64,000 nucleotides of DNA, from NCBI RefSeq assembly GCF_014837105.1, contig NZ_JACSPO010000009.1, positions 23,855 to 87,854 on the forward strand, given 5' to 3'. This document shows, one piece after another, positions 16,600 to 25,815 of this stretch (position 1 is the stretch's first letter; each line of letters opens with the position of its first letter). A model generated the notes under the pieces. It worked only from the letters and a program-made list of their open reading frames with translations, was not told the origin of the DNA and made no database searches. The translations under genes and the position numbers were made by a program. The stretch comes from Oceanitalea stevensii. GTDB taxonomy: Bacteria > Actinomycetota > Actinomycetes > Actinomycetales > Actinomycetaceae.

Positions 16600-17727
16600 A
16601 TGGCACGTGTGGTGCTCAGCGGCATGGCTCTCATCGCGGCGACGTACGGGCTCGCGCGCTTCGGGTACGGGCTCTTCCTCCCGCGGCTCGAGGAGGCCTT
16701 CACCCTCGGTCCGGCCGTGTCCGGGACGGTCCAGGCCGGCAGCTTCCTCGCGTACTGCCTGTGCGCGCTGACCGCGTCGCGGATGGGGAGCCGGCCACGC
16801 GCCGTCGTGGCGTGGGCGGGCGTCACGGCGTGCGTCGGGAGTCTCGGTGTCGCGCTCGCGCCGAGCGCCGTGATCCTCGCGCTCAGCGTCGTCGTCGCGG
16901 GTGCGGGCGCCGGGTTCGCGACGCCGGGTCTCGTCTCGGTGGTCGAGCGCAACGTGGCCCCGGAGCGGCAGGAGACCGCGCAGACGATCGTCAACGCCGG
17001 CACCGGGGCCGGGATCGTCCTCGCCGGTGGGATGGCGCTCGTCGCGGGGAGCCAGTGGCGCCTCGCCTGGGTGGCCATCGCTGCCGTCTCGGCGGTCGCG
17101 ACGGTCGCCAGCCTCCGCGCCGACCGGGCCGGGGGCGGTGAGCGGAAGCGCTCGTCGGGCGTTGCCCGGGGCGAGCTCGGCCAGCTCGCGAGGCCGCTCT
17201 CGGCCGCGGTTCTGGCGGGGTGCTCGAGTGCCGCGGTGTGGACCTTCGGCCGGTCCCTCATGGCCGGGTCGGCCTCCGACGGCGGGTCGATCGCCGCGTG
17301 GATGGTGCTCGGCGCGTGCGGCGTGCTCGGCGCGGTCGCCGGCCCGCTCGTCCAGACCTGGGACCTGCGCACCGCCTGGGCCCTCACGTGCGGGGCGATG
17401 GCGGCCGCGACGGTGACCCTCGGGCTGGTGCCGTCCGGCGTGCCCGCCGTCGTCGCCGTCGGGGTCTTCGGGGCGACCTACACCGCGATGTCCGGGGTCC
17501 TCATCGTGTGGGCCGTCCGCGTCCTGCCGCGGTCCTCCGCCGCCGGGACGGTCGTGCTGTTCATCGCGCTGGCGCTCGGCCAGGCCGCGGGGTCGGTGCT
17601 CGTCGGGGCGCTGCTCGGCGCCACCTCGGCGGCCGTTGCCTTCTCGGTCGCCGGTGCTGTCGGCGTGGTCGCGACCCTCGTCGTCGTCATGCAGCGGGAG
17701 CGACGGACCGCGGCGGCGGTGGGCTGA
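16600..17727 (+). CDS. MFS transporter (YbfB/YjiJ-like)
   Basis: A 375-residue major facilitator protein of about 11-12 hydrophobic segments. The opening ALIAATYGLARFGYGLFLPRLEEAF is typical of the YbfB/YjiJ-type MFS_1 group; GAGFATPGLVSVVERNVAPERQETAQTIVNAGTGAGIVLAG corresponds to the conserved inter-helix loop. The ATG has an excellent GAGGAGG 7 bp upstream. It is the target of the divergent TetR repressor and lies downstream of the perfect operator, so it is probably an inducible efflux pump; the direction of transport and the substrate are inference. Its stop abuts the stop of the convergent ligase gene with no gap. Confidence 0.88.
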   Translation: MARVVLSGMALIAATYGLARFGYGLFLPRLEEAFTLGPAVSGTVQAGSFLAYCLCALTASRMGSRPRAVVAWAGVTACVGSLGVALAPSAVILALSVVVAGAGAGFATPGLVSVVERNVAPERQETAQTIVNAGTGAGIVLAGGMALVAGSQWRLAWVAIAAVSAVATVASLRADRAGGGERKRSSGVARGELGQLARPLSAAVLAGCSSAAVWTFGRSLMAGSASDGGSIAAWMVLGACGVLGAVAGPLVQTWDLRTAWALTCGAMAAATVTLGLVPSGVPAVVAVGVFGATYTAMSGVLIVWAVRVLPRSSAAGTVVLFIALALGQAAGSVLVGALLGATSAAVAFSVAGAVGVVATLVVVMQRERRTAAAVG

Positions 17728-19251
17728 TCAGGGGCCCAGCGTGCGCACGGTGTCGAGGGTGTCGGCCTCGGCGGGTGTCTTGTCGTCGCGGTAGCGCAGC
17801 ACGCGCGCGAAGCGCAGCGCGACTCCCCCCGGGTAGCGGGGGGAGCGCTGCACGCCGTCGATGGCGATCTCGACGACCTGCTCGGGCCGGACGTGGACGA
17901 CGTGCCCGTCGCGGTGCGTCTCGAGCTCGAGGAAGCGCTCGGTCTGCCAGGCGAGCATCTCGTCGGTCATGCCCTTGAAGGTCTTGCCGAGCATGACGAA
18001 GCCGTCGCCGTCGCGGGCGCCGAGGTGGATGTTGGACAGCGTGCCCTGGCGCCGCCCGCTGCCCCACTCGACGGCGAGCACGACGAGGTCGAGGGTGTGG
18101 CGCGGCTTGACCTTGACCCACGCGGCGCCGCGGCGGCCGGCGTCGTAGGGGGCGGTGAGGTCCTTGAGGACGAGGCCCTCGTGGCCGAGCTCGAGGATCT
18201 CGCGGAAGAAGGCGTCGAGCTCGGCCTGGTCCGCGGTGACCCGGCGCGGGACGAGCGCCGAGGCGGGTACGACCTCCTCCAGTGCGGCGAGGCGCTCCCG
18301 GGCGGGCGCGGTGACGAGCGTGGTCCCGTTACGGTGGAGGAGGTCGAAGAAGAAGACGGTGAGCGGGGTGGTGCCGGCGGCGCCGTCGTGGCTCCCGGTG
18401 CGCGAGGCCGTCTCCTGGAAGGGGCGGGGCCGGCCGGACGGGCCCAGGGCGATCGCCTCGCCGTCGAGGATGAGCTCCTCGGCGGGCAGCGCGCGCACGA
18501 CGTCGACGATCTCCGGCACCCGCTCGGTGATGTCGTCCAGCGAGCGGGTGAAGACGGCGACCTCGTCACCGGCCTTGTGGACCTGGACCCGGATCCCGTC
18601 GATCTTGCCGTCGGCGGCGACGGGGGTGCCGCCGTCGTCGTCGCGGAGCTTGGCGAGCGCGGCGGTGAGGTCGGGGGCGGGCGAGGCAAGCATGGGGCGG
18701 ACGGGCTGGAGCACCGCCGGGCGGAAGTCCTCGAGCGCGTCGACGCCGCCGGTGAGCGCCGCGCGGGCGACCGGTCCGGTGAACGCGCTGAACATCGCGG
18801 CACGGCGGACGGCGGTGACCGGTACGGCGGTGGCGTCGGCGATCGCCTCGATGAGGAGGGAGTCGAGCGCGCCCTGGCGCACCTCGCCGAGGATGAGGGC
18901 GCGCAGGAAGAGCTGCTCGGGCTCGGTGAGCGCGCCGAAGAGGGTCGCGACGGCGGTGGCGCGCCCGGCCTGGGAGCCGGTGCCGGCCAGGGCGGAGACC
19001 GCCTCGAGCTGCGCGTCGACGTCGGTGGGCGTGAGCGAGGGGGCCGGTGCGGGCTCCGGAAGCTGGGCGAGGCTGCGCCACCCGACGCCGGTGCGGCGCT
19101 GACGCACGCGGCCGGAGAGGTAGGTGGCGACGACGTCGATCTCGTCCCCCTCGGCCTCCCGCAGCGTCGCCGCGAGAAGAGCACGCTTCTCCAGGCGGGA
19201 GCGCGTGGCGGCGACGGCCGTGGAGGTCTCGGCGAGGCGCGCGAAGAGCAT
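17728..19251 (-). CDS. ligB: ATP-dependent DNA ligase, LigB type
   Basis: A 507-residue ATP-dependent ligase. The adenylation motif I is KIDGIR (lysine at about 213), followed by the motif III-like LILDGEAIAL, motif IV GHEGLVLKD and motif V AAWVKVKP; a C-terminal OB domain follows (LGKTFKGMTDEML...). An N-terminal helical DNA-binding domain occupies residues 1-190. The length equals mycobacterial LigB. The enzyme seals nicks as an accessory to the NAD-dependent LigA, which is not in this window. The ATG at 19251 (MLFARLAETSTAVAATRSR) is the standard start. No Ku or LigD-type polymerase domains are nearby, so non-homologous end joining is not indicated. Confidence 0.93.
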   Translation of the reverse strand: MLFARLAETSTAVAATRSRLEKRALLAATLREAEGDEIDVVATYLSGRVRQRRTGVGWRSLAQLPEPAPAPSLTPTDVDAQLEAVSALAGTGSQAGRATAVATLFGALTEPEQLFLRALILGEVRQGALDSLLIEAIADATAVPVTAVRRAAMFSAFTGPVARAALTGGVDALEDFRPAVLQPVRPMLASPAPDLTAALAKLRDDDGGTPVAADGKIDGIRVQVHKAGDEVAVFTRSLDDITERVPEIVDVVRALPAEELILDGEAIALGPSGRPRPFQETASRTGSHDGAAGTTPLTVFFFDLLHRNGTTLVTAPARERLAALEEVVPASALVPRRVTADQAELDAFFREILELGHEGLVLKDLTAPYDAGRRGAAWVKVKPRHTLDLVVLAVEWGSGRRQGTLSNIHLGARDGDGFVMLGKTFKGMTDEMLAWQTERFLELETHRDGHVVHVRPEQVVEIAIDGVQRSPRYPGGVALRFARVLRYRDDKTPAEADTLDTVRTLGP

Positions 19252-19323
19252 GCGCCGAGTGTGGCAGCGCGGCCGGGCTGCCGCGCGGTGTCCGTGGGCA
19301 GGCCTCGGCCGGGTGCGCCGGAG

Positions 19324-19403
19324 CTGCGCACAGGTCCAGCGGCCAGGGGCGTGGGCGTCACCTGTCCCGGCGGGTCGTCCGCGTGTCGCCGACCTGTGCG
19401 CAG
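19324..19403. repeat. Palindromic intergenic repeat family 2, copy 1
   Basis: The arms CTGCGCACAGGTC (19324-19336) and GACCTGTGCGCAG (19391-19403) are perfect 13-bp complements. The interior carries CACCTGTCCCGGC and CGTGTCGCC, both also present in copy 2 near 25.8 kb. It lies between the divergent ligB and methyltransferase genes, outside coding sequence. Confidence 0.75.
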
Positions 19404-19461
19404 GACTCGAGCACCTAGCGTGCGGTGTTCGCCTCGCACGGCCGTCCACCGAAGGAGACCC

Positions 19462-20172
19462 ATGAAGGCTGCCCAGTACGACGCTTTCGCCGCCCGGTAC
19501 GACGCCGAGAACGCGTCGAGCATGCTCAACGCGCACTACGAGCGGCCGGCGATGCTGTCGCTGGCGGGCGAGGTGCGCGGCCGCCGGGTCCTCGACGCCG
19601 GGTGCGGCTCGGGTCCGCTGGCCGCCGAGCTGCTCCGGCGGGGCGCCGTCGTCACCGGCCTGGACGCGAGCCCCGCGATGGTCGAGCTCGCCCGGCGGCG
19701 CCTCGGCGACGACGTGCCCCTCCATGTCGGGGACCTCGCCGAGCCGCTGCCCTTCGCGGACGACAGCTTCGACGACGTCGTGGCCTCCCTCGTCCTGCAC
19801 TACCTCGAGGACTGGAGCGCGCCGCTGGCCGAGCTCAGGCGGGTGCTGCGGCCTGGCGGCCGGCTCCTCCTGTCGGTCAACCACCCCAACGTCCGCGTCT
19901 TCAACTTCCCGCAGGAGGACTACTTCGCCACGCGGGAGTACGTCGAGACGCTCGAGCTCGACGGCCAGCCGACCGAGGTGACGTTCTGGCACCGCCCGCT
20001 GCGCGCGATGACCCGGGCGTTCACCGACGCGGGCTTCACCATCTCGCTCGTCGAGGAGCCGGAGCCGTCGCCGGACACGCCGCCCGAGCTCCTCCCGCCG
20101 CGCATCGTCAGCGGGGAGCGCAGCGCCTTCCTGTGCTTCCTCTTCTTCGTGCTCGAGGCGCCGGCACTCTAG
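19462..20172 (+). CDS. Class I SAM-dependent methyltransferase
   Basis: A 236-residue Rossmann-fold methyltransferase. It shows YDAFAARYDAEN at the N-terminus, VLDAGCGSGPLAAELLRRGA (motif I, about 45-60) for AdoMet, VTGLDASPAMVELARRR (motif II) and FDDVVASLVLHYLEDWSAPLAELRRVLRPGG (post-motif and motif III), as in UbiE/Methyltransf_11 proteins. The substrate is unknown; small-molecule methylation is likely. GAAGGAGA precedes the ATG by 4 bp. It is followed by a hairpin and one arm of the REP-like family. Nothing in its neighbours suggests a pathway. Confidence 0.88.
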   Translation: MKAAQYDAFAARYDAENASSMLNAHYERPAMLSLAGEVRGRRVLDAGCGSGPLAAELLRRGAVVTGLDASPAMVELARRRLGDDVPLHVGDLAEPLPFADDSFDDVVASLVLHYLEDWSAPLAELRRVLRPGGRLLLSVNHPNVRVFNFPQEDYFATREYVETLELDGQPTEVTFWHRPLRAMTRAFTDAGFTISLVEEPEPSPDTPPELLPPRIVSGERSAFLCFLFFVLEAPAL

Positions 20173-20179
20173 ACCCGGT

Positions 20180-20222
20180 CCTCCTGCCGGCGGGAGGAGG
20201 TGGGCGGAATCCAGCTGTCGGC
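20180..20222 (+). terminator. Hairpin plus single REP-like arm after the methyltransferase
   Basis: CCTCCTGCC / GGCGGGAGG (20180-20197) forms a near-perfect stem 7 bp after the stop. It is followed by GGCGGAATCCAGCTGTCGGC (20203-20222), one arm of the dispersed REP-like family in minus orientation. The convergent polymerase gene ends 47 bp further on. Confidence 0.5.
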
Positions 20223-20268
20223 GCTGGGGGTGGGCCCTGCGCCGGGGTGGGACCTGCGCCGGGGGCTG

Positions 20269-21933
20269 TCACTCGGCGTCGGCGTAGGTGTCGACGACGG
20301 AGACGTCGAGGGGGAAGTCGACGGGGAAGTCACCGAAGAGGAGCCGGCCGGCGCCGGCGGCGGACTCGCGGACCGCCGTCGCGACGTCGTCGGCCAGGAC
20401 CGCGGGGGTGTGGACGATGACCTCGTCGTGGAGGAAGAAGACGAGGTGCGGGCTGTGGCCCGCGCCGCCGGCGCCGCCCATCACCCGCAGGCGGGCGCGC
20501 AGGTCCGCGAGCCAGCACAGCGCCCACTCCGCGGCGGTGCCCTGGACGACGAAGTTGCGGGTGAAGCGGCCCCAGTCGCGAGCCAGACGGCGCGCGCGCC
20601 GGCGGTCGTCGTCGGTCGCCTCGCCCTCGTGCTGCCGGTCCTGCACGGCCTTCCACGCGGGCGGGGGAGCGGGGGAGGTGCGGCCCAGCCAGGTGCGGAC
20701 GGTGCCGCCCACCTCCCCGCGCATCGCGGCGCCCTCGACGACGGCGGTGGCGCGCGGGAAGGCGCGCAGCAGGCGGGGCGCGAGGTCCCCGGCCGCCCCG
20801 GTGGTCGCGCCGTACAGCGCGCCGAGCATGGCGACCTTCGCGTGCGCGCGGGTGTCGATGACGCCCTGGTCGACGAGCCCCTGGTACAGGTCCCCGCCGC
20901 GCGCGGCCCGCGCCATCGCCTCGTCGCGGGCCATTGCGGCGAGCACGCGCGGCTCGAGCTGGGCGACGTCGGCGACGACGAGCGTCCAGCCCGGGTCCGC
21001 GACGACGGCGCCGCGCACCTGCTTGGGCAGCTGGAGCGCCCCGCCGCCGCGGGTGGCCCACCGGCCGGTGACGACGCCGCCGGGGACGTAGTCGGGGTGG
21101 AAGCGCTCGCGGCCCGCGCCGGGCGGACCGGGACGCACCCACTCGTCGGCCCAGACCCAGCCGTTGGCGCTGTGGAGGCGGGACAGCTTCTTGTACTCGA
21201 GGAGCGGCGGGACGACGGGGTGGTCGACCTGCTCGAGCTCCCACTTGCGGGTGGTCTGCACGGAGATCCCCGCGCTGTGCAGCGCGCGCAGCAGCGCCTG
21301 CCCGGAGTCCGGGTTGAGCCTCGGTGCGTCGAGCGCGCGGCGGACGTCCTCGGCCAGCGCCTCGAGCACCGGCGGCCGCGCGCCGAGCGGCGGGCGCGGG
21401 CCGAGCACCTCGGTGAGCAGGTGGTCGTGGGCGGCGCGGTCCCACGGCAGGCCGTCGTGGCGCATCTCCGCGGCGAGCAGCGCCCCGGCGGACTCCGCCG
21501 CGAGCAGGGTGGCGAGCCGCCCCGGCTCGCGGCTCGCCGTCACGGCCTCCCGCTGGCGCAGCCGCTCGGCGAGCACCTCGTCGGCGGGCAGGGTGAGGGA
21601 CTCGAAGAGGGTAGGTGGGGCGTCGGGCCGGTCCTCCGGCTCCTCGACGTCGTCCCACAGGTCCGACGGCGGTGGCGCGTCGACCGCGCGGCGCTGGATG
21701 GTGCGGCACAGGCGCAGGTCGAAGCAGCGCTCCACCCGCACGCCGGCGCGCAGCAGCCGGGCGTAGATGGTCGCGGTGTCGGCCCACACCCAGCGCGGGC
21801 GCGAGGCGGCCTCGAGCTCCGCCACCCGGGCGGCCAGCGCGTCGGCGGGCACGACGGACGCGGCCGGGGCGGCGCCGTCGTCGAGGACGGTGAGCCGGAC
21901 CCCGCCGGTCTCCTCGGCCACGACGATCTCCAC
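20269..21933 (-). CDS. Family A DNA polymerase (bifunctional 3'-5' exonuclease/DNA polymerase type)
   Basis: A 554-residue Pol I-like polymerase lacking a 5' nuclease. Polymerase motifs are present: VVADVAQLEPRVLAAMA (motif A, catalytic Asp), RAHAKVAMLGALYG (motif B) and FFLHDEVIV (motif C). In motif B the usual phenylalanine (E. coli Phe762) is leucine. The N-terminal 200 residues are a reduced exonuclease-like fold without an obvious DxE/YxxxD set, so proofreading is doubtful. These short actinobacterial proteins are annotated as bifunctional exonuclease/polymerase; their cell role is not settled. GTG start at 21933; the gene is alone, 50 bp from the divergent phzF-like gene. Confidence 0.85.
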   Translation of the reverse strand: MEIVVAEETGGVRLTVLDDGAAPAASVVPADALAARVAELEAASRPRWVWADTATIYARLLRAGVRVERCFDLRLCRTIQRRAVDAPPPSDLWDDVEEPEDRPDAPPTLFESLTLPADEVLAERLRQREAVTASREPGRLATLLAAESAGALLAAEMRHDGLPWDRAAHDHLLTEVLGPRPPLGARPPVLEALAEDVRRALDAPRLNPDSGQALLRALHSAGISVQTTRKWELEQVDHPVVPPLLEYKKLSRLHSANGWVWADEWVRPGPPGAGRERFHPDYVPGGVVTGRWATRGGGALQLPKQVRGAVVADPGWTLVVADVAQLEPRVLAAMARDEAMARAARGGDLYQGLVDQGVIDTRAHAKVAMLGALYGATTGAAGDLAPRLLRAFPRATAVVEGAAMRGEVGGTVRTWLGRTSPAPPPAWKAVQDRQHEGEATDDDRRRARRLARDWGRFTRNFVVQGTAAEWALCWLADLRARLRVMGGAGGAGHSPHLVFFLHDEVIVHTPAVLADDVATAVRESAAGAGRLLFGDFPVDFPLDVSVVDTYADAE

Positions 21934-21983
21934 GCACCGAGCCTACGGCGGCGCACCGACACCGGGCGCCGTAGGGTGCGGGC

Positions 21984-22811
21984 ATGCTGCAGCGGCGATT
22001 CCTCCAGGTGGACGTGTTCGGCGCGGAGCCCTACGAGGGCAACCCGGTGGCCGTCGTCGTCGACGGGGAGGGCCTGTCCACCGAGCAGATGCAGCGCTTC
22101 GCGGCGTGGACCAACCTCTCCGAGACCACCTTCCTCCTCCCGCCCAGCGAGCCCGCCGCGGACTACCGCGTGCGGATCTTCACCCCCGGCACCGAGCTGC
22201 CCTTCGCCGGGCACCCGACCCTCGGCTCCGCCCACGCGTGGCTCGCCTCGGGCGGGACCGCGGCGACGGCGGGGCGGCTCGTCCAGGAGTGCGGCGTCGG
22301 GCTCGTCGAGCTGCGCGAGTCCGGTGGCCGCTGGTCCTTCGCCGCCCCCGCCCTGCGCCGCTACGAGGCGCCCGACGACGAGACCCTCGCCCGCGCCACC
22401 GACGCCCTCGGGCTGGACCCGGGCGACGTCGTCGACGCGTCCTGGCTCGACAACGGCCCGCCGTGGCTGGCGCTGCGGCTGCGCTCGCGGGAGACCGTCC
22501 TCGCCGTGCGGCCACGCTACGCGGACCTCGGTGACCTCCACCTCGGCGTCGTCGCCGCGCCCGGCAGCGACGGGACCGCCGTCGAGGTCCGCGCGTTCGG
22601 TGCCGACTTCTCCGAGGACCCGGTCACGGGCAGCCTCAACGCCGGCCTCGCGCAGTGGCTCACCGACACCGGCGTGGTCACGGTGCCGTACGTGGCCGCG
22701 CAGGGCACTGCGCTCGGCCGCGGAGGCCGGGTCCACGTCACCGCCCCCGACGGCGGGCTGTGGGTGGGCGGGCGGACGACGACGGCGATCGCCGGCACCG
22801 TCGCACTCTGA
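21984..22811 (+). CDS. PhzF-family isomerase/epimerase-like protein
   Basis: A 275-residue PhzF-type protein with the diaminopimelate-epimerase-like double fold. It starts QVDVFGAEPYEGNPVAVV; the catalytic glutamate lies in TNLSETTFLL (about residue 48); RIFTPGTELPFAGHPTLGSAHAW ends the first lobe; DFSEDPVTGSLNAGLAQWL marks the second. PhzF itself isomerises DHHA in phenazine synthesis, but homologues are widespread and mostly uncharacterised; no other phenazine genes are here, so the substrate should be left open. Its stop is 12 bp from the small membrane protein gene, suggesting an operon. Confidence 0.87.
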   Translation: MLQRRFLQVDVFGAEPYEGNPVAVVVDGEGLSTEQMQRFAAWTNLSETTFLLPPSEPAADYRVRIFTPGTELPFAGHPTLGSAHAWLASGGTAATAGRLVQECGVGLVELRESGGRWSFAAPALRRYEAPDDETLARATDALGLDPGDVVDASWLDNGPPWLALRLRSRETVLAVRPRYADLGDLHLGVVAAPGSDGTAVEVRAFGADFSEDPVTGSLNAGLAQWLTDTGVVTVPYVAAQGTALGRGGRVHVTAPDGGLWVGGRTTTAIAGTVAL

Positions 22812-22823
22812 CGGAGGGTGGAC

Positions 22824-23060
22824 ATGGACTCCTGGCCGCTGTGGGTGCAGTGGGTGGCGCTGCTGGTCGTCGGGGGCACCTTCCTCGGCAGCTCCTGGTG
22901 GCTGGCGCTCGCCCGAGCCCGAGCCGCCGGCGCCGAGCCCGTGACGTGGGGGGAGAGGACGCGAACCTTCGTCGGGGCGCTGCGCCTCGGCGACTGGGCG
23001 ATGGTCTTCCTCCTCGCCGCGTTCCTCGTCCCGCTCGTGGTCCGGACCGTCGCGCTCTGA
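22824..23060 (+). CDS. Small two-helix membrane protein of unknown function
   Basis: I do not recognise this 78-residue protein. It has two hydrophobic stretches, at about 5-26 (WVQWVALLVVGGTFLGSSWW) and 57-76 (WAMVFLLAAFLVPLVV), with a polar loop rich in Arg and Glu between them. The ATG at 22824 is preferred over a GTG six bases earlier because the GGAGGG ribosome site overlaps that GTG. It follows the PhzF gene closely and ends 2 bp before the convergent P-type ATPase stop. Coding potential is supported by the ribosome site, spacing and hydrophobic pattern; function cannot be inferred. Confidence 0.65.
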   Translation: MDSWPLWVQWVALLVVGGTFLGSSWWLALARARAAGAEPVTWGERTRTFVGALRLGDWAMVFLLAAFLVPLVVRTVAL

Positions 23061-23062
23061 GC

Positions 23063-25732
23063 TCAGCGGCGCCGCAGCGCCTTGTCCACCTCGACGACGG
23101 CGAACACCACCACCCCGACGCCCACCGGCACCAGCCAGTCGGTCAGCCCCACCGCGGTGGAGCCGAAGGCCGTGTGCATGAAGGGCGCGTAGACGAAGAG
23201 CAGCTGCAGCGCGAGCATGACGGCCACGCACACCCATGAGACCGGGTTGGTCGTGAGGAGCTCGCGGCGCAGGCTCGTCGTGCGGCTGAAGCGGCTGGCG
23301 AAGAGGTAGCAGATCTGGGCGACGACGAGGGTGTTGACGGCGACCGTCCGCGACTCCGCCACACCGCGCCCGGCCTCCTGGCCGAGGAGGAAGACCGCGA
23401 TCGTCGCGCCGCCGATGAGCACCGAGACGTAGCCGATCCGCAGCAGCCCCGAGCGCGGCAGGATCGAGCCGCCCGGCGTGCGCGGCGGCCGGCGCATGAT
23501 GTCGGGCTCCGAGGGCTCGAAGGCCAGCGCGAGGGCGAGGGTGACCGCGGTGATCGTGTTGACCCACAGCACCTGGACCGGTGTGAGCGGCAGCGTGAGC
23601 CCGAGGACGACGGCGACGAGAATGACGAGCCCCTGCGCGCCGTTGGTCGGCAGGATGAAGACGATGGCCTTGCGCAGGTTGTCGTAGATCGTGCGGCCCA
23701 TCTCGACGGCCGACTCGATCGAGGCGAAGTTGTCGTCGGCGAGGACGACGTCGGCCGCCTCCTTCGTCGCCTCCGTCCCCTTGATCCCCATGGCGACCCC
23801 GACGTCGGCCCGCTTGAGCGACGGCGCGTCGTTGACGCCGTCGCCGGTCATCGACACGACCTCGCCGTTCGCCTGCAGGGCCTGGACCAGCCGGAGCTTG
23901 TGCTCGGGGCTCGTGCGGGCGAAGACGTCGTGCTCGGTCGCGATGATGCGCAGCTCCTCGTCGGTGGCGGTCTCGAGCTCGGCGCCGGTGACGGTCGAGT
24001 CCCCGATCCCCATCTCCCGCGCGATGGCGGTGGCGGTGCCGGCGTGGTCGCCGGTGATCATCTTGACGCGGATGCCGGCCTGCCGGCAGGCGCGGATCGC
24101 GGCGACGGCCTCCTCGCGGGGCGGGTCGATGATGCCGTAGAGACCGAGGAGGACGAAGCCGCCGGCGTCGACGTCCTCGGTGCTCACCGAGGTGGCGCCG
24201 TCGTCGGCGCGGCGGGCCGCGGCGGCCAGCACCCGCAGCCCGCGGGCGCCGAGCTCCTCGATCTGCGCCTCCCAGAACGCCCGGTCCAGCGGCGCGGCGT
24301 CCTCCAGCCCGGTGCCCTGGGAGTCGCAGCGGTCCAGCAGCCGGTCCGGCGCGCCCTTGAGGTGGATGACCGCGCCCTGCGCGGTGCGGTCCAGGGTGGC
24401 CATGTACTTGTAGGCGGAGTCGAAGGGGACGGCGTCCAGCCGGGCGTCGTCGTCGCCGTCCACGCCGGCCTTGAGCGCGAAGGTGCGCAGCCCGCCGTCG
24501 GTCGGCTCACCGGACAGCACCCACTCCCCACCACGGTGGGAGACGGTCGAGTCGTTGGCCCGCGCCGCGACCTCCGCGAGGGCAAGGACGCTCGGGTGCT
24601 GCGCCGTCGTCGTCGCCTCGCCGGCCGGGCGGATCTCGCCCTCGGGCGCGTACCCGGTGCCGGTGACGTCGAAGCGGGCGGCGGGCGCGACGACCGTCCG
24701 GACCGTCATCTCGTTGCGGGTGAGCGTGCCGGTCTTGTCGCTGCAGATGACGGTGACCGAGCCGAGAGTCTCCACCGAGCTCATCCGCCGGGTGATCGCG
24801 TGGCGCCGCGCCATCGTCTGCACGCCCAGGGCGAGGGTGATGGTGAGGACGGCGGGCAGGCCCTCGGGGATCGCGGCGACCGCGAAGCCGATCGCCGCGA
24901 GGGTGAGCTCGCCGAGCGTGTCGTCGTACAGCAGCGCGCCCAGCGCGAACATCACGACGGCGAGGACGACGACGACGAGCGACAGCACCCGCCCGAAGGC
25001 GTTCATCTGCCGGGTCAGGGGCGTCTCGAGGGACTCGACCTCCTCGAGCAGCGTCGTGATGTGCCCGATCTCGGTGTCCTGCCCGGTGGCCGTCACGACC
25101 CCGGTGCCCGAGCCCGCGGCGACGACGGTGCCCGAGAAGGCCATCGAGGTCCGGTCCCCGATGCCCGCGTCCGGGGCGACCGGGTCGGTGCCCTTGTCCA
25201 CCGGTACGGACTCACCGGTGAGCGCCGACTCCTCGATGCGCAGCGTGCTCGCGCGGGTGAGCCGGACGTCGGCGGGCACGCGGTCCCCGGAGGAGAGGCG
25301 CACGAGGTCGCCGGGGACGAGGTCCTCGGCGGGGACGGTCTGCCACGCGCCCTCGCGCCGCACCTGCGCGTCCAGCGAGAGCATCTGGCGGATGCCCTCG
25401 AGGGCGTCCTCCGCCTTGCCCTCCTGGACGTAGCCGATGACGGCGTTGGTGAGGACGACGGCCGCGATGACGATCGTGTCGACCCACTCGCCGAGCACCG
25501 CGGTGAGCACGGCGGCGGCAATGAGGACGTAGATCATCGGGTCGCGGAGCTGGCGCAGCAGCCGCCGCAGCGCTGACTCGCGCTCCGGCTCGGGTAGCCG
25601 GTTGGGGCCGTGCCGCTCGAGACGAGCGGCGGCCTCCTCGCGGCTCAGGCCCTGGTCGCCGGCGCCGAGGTGGGCGAGGACGTCGACGACGGCGCGGGCG
25701 TGGGCGGGAGCGGCTTCGGTGGGTGGCGTCAT
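23063..25732 (-). CDS. Cation-translocating P-type ATPase (P2A calcium-type, CtpF/PacL-like)
   Basis: An 889-residue P-type ATPase, probably exporting calcium or a similar divalent cation. It shows the N-terminal cation ATPase domain (AGDQGLSREEAAARLERHGPN), the actuator motif LTGESVPV, PEGLP in transmembrane helix 4 (ion-binding, as in SERCA/PMCA), the phosphorylation site SDKTGTLT, KGAPD for nucleotide binding, TGDH and the hinge MTGDGVNDAPSLK. Ten helices are expected and the C-terminal ones are visible. There is no heavy-metal CPC motif or HMA domain, so P1B types are excluded. PEGLP with no accessory domains points to the calcium or P2A group; manganese is possible. An intergenic palindrome lies just upstream. 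Confidence 0.9.
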   Translation of the reverse strand: MTPPTEAAPAHARAVVDVLAHLGAGDQGLSREEAAARLERHGPNRLPEPERESALRRLLRQLRDPMIYVLIAAAVLTAVLGEWVDTIVIAAVVLTNAVIGYVQEGKAEDALEGIRQMLSLDAQVRREGAWQTVPAEDLVPGDLVRLSSGDRVPADVRLTRASTLRIEESALTGESVPVDKGTDPVAPDAGIGDRTSMAFSGTVVAAGSGTGVVTATGQDTEIGHITTLLEEVESLETPLTRQMNAFGRVLSLVVVVLAVVMFALGALLYDDTLGELTLAAIGFAVAAIPEGLPAVLTITLALGVQTMARRHAITRRMSSVETLGSVTVICSDKTGTLTRNEMTVRTVVAPAARFDVTGTGYAPEGEIRPAGEATTTAQHPSVLALAEVAARANDSTVSHRGGEWVLSGEPTDGGLRTFALKAGVDGDDDARLDAVPFDSAYKYMATLDRTAQGAVIHLKGAPDRLLDRCDSQGTGLEDAAPLDRAFWEAQIEELGARGLRVLAAAARRADDGATSVSTEDVDAGGFVLLGLYGIIDPPREEAVAAIRACRQAGIRVKMITGDHAGTATAIAREMGIGDSTVTGAELETATDEELRIIATEHDVFARTSPEHKLRLVQALQANGEVVSMTGDGVNDAPSLKRADVGVAMGIKGTEATKEAADVVLADDNFASIESAVEMGRTIYDNLRKAIVFILPTNGAQGLVILVAVVLGLTLPLTPVQVLWVNTITAVTLALALAFEPSEPDIMRRPPRTPGGSILPRSGLLRIGYVSVLIGGATIAVFLLGQEAGRGVAESRTVAVNTLVVAQICYLFASRFSRTTSLRRELLTTNPVSWVCVAVMLALQLLFVYAPFMHTAFGSTAVGLTDWLVPVGVGVVVFAVVEVDKALRRR

Positions 25733-25815
25733 GGTCCCTGTCGCATCGGCGAGGCGGTACGGCCGGTCCCAGTCTCGTCGTGTCGCCGCCGCCTGTCCCG
25801 GCAGGTGACGCCGAT

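Noticed and set aside
17893..20172. A 759-codon plus frame continuing into the methyltransferase
   Set aside because: Only the last 236 codons look real, beginning at an ATG with a strong ribosome site; the rest is antisense to ligB.
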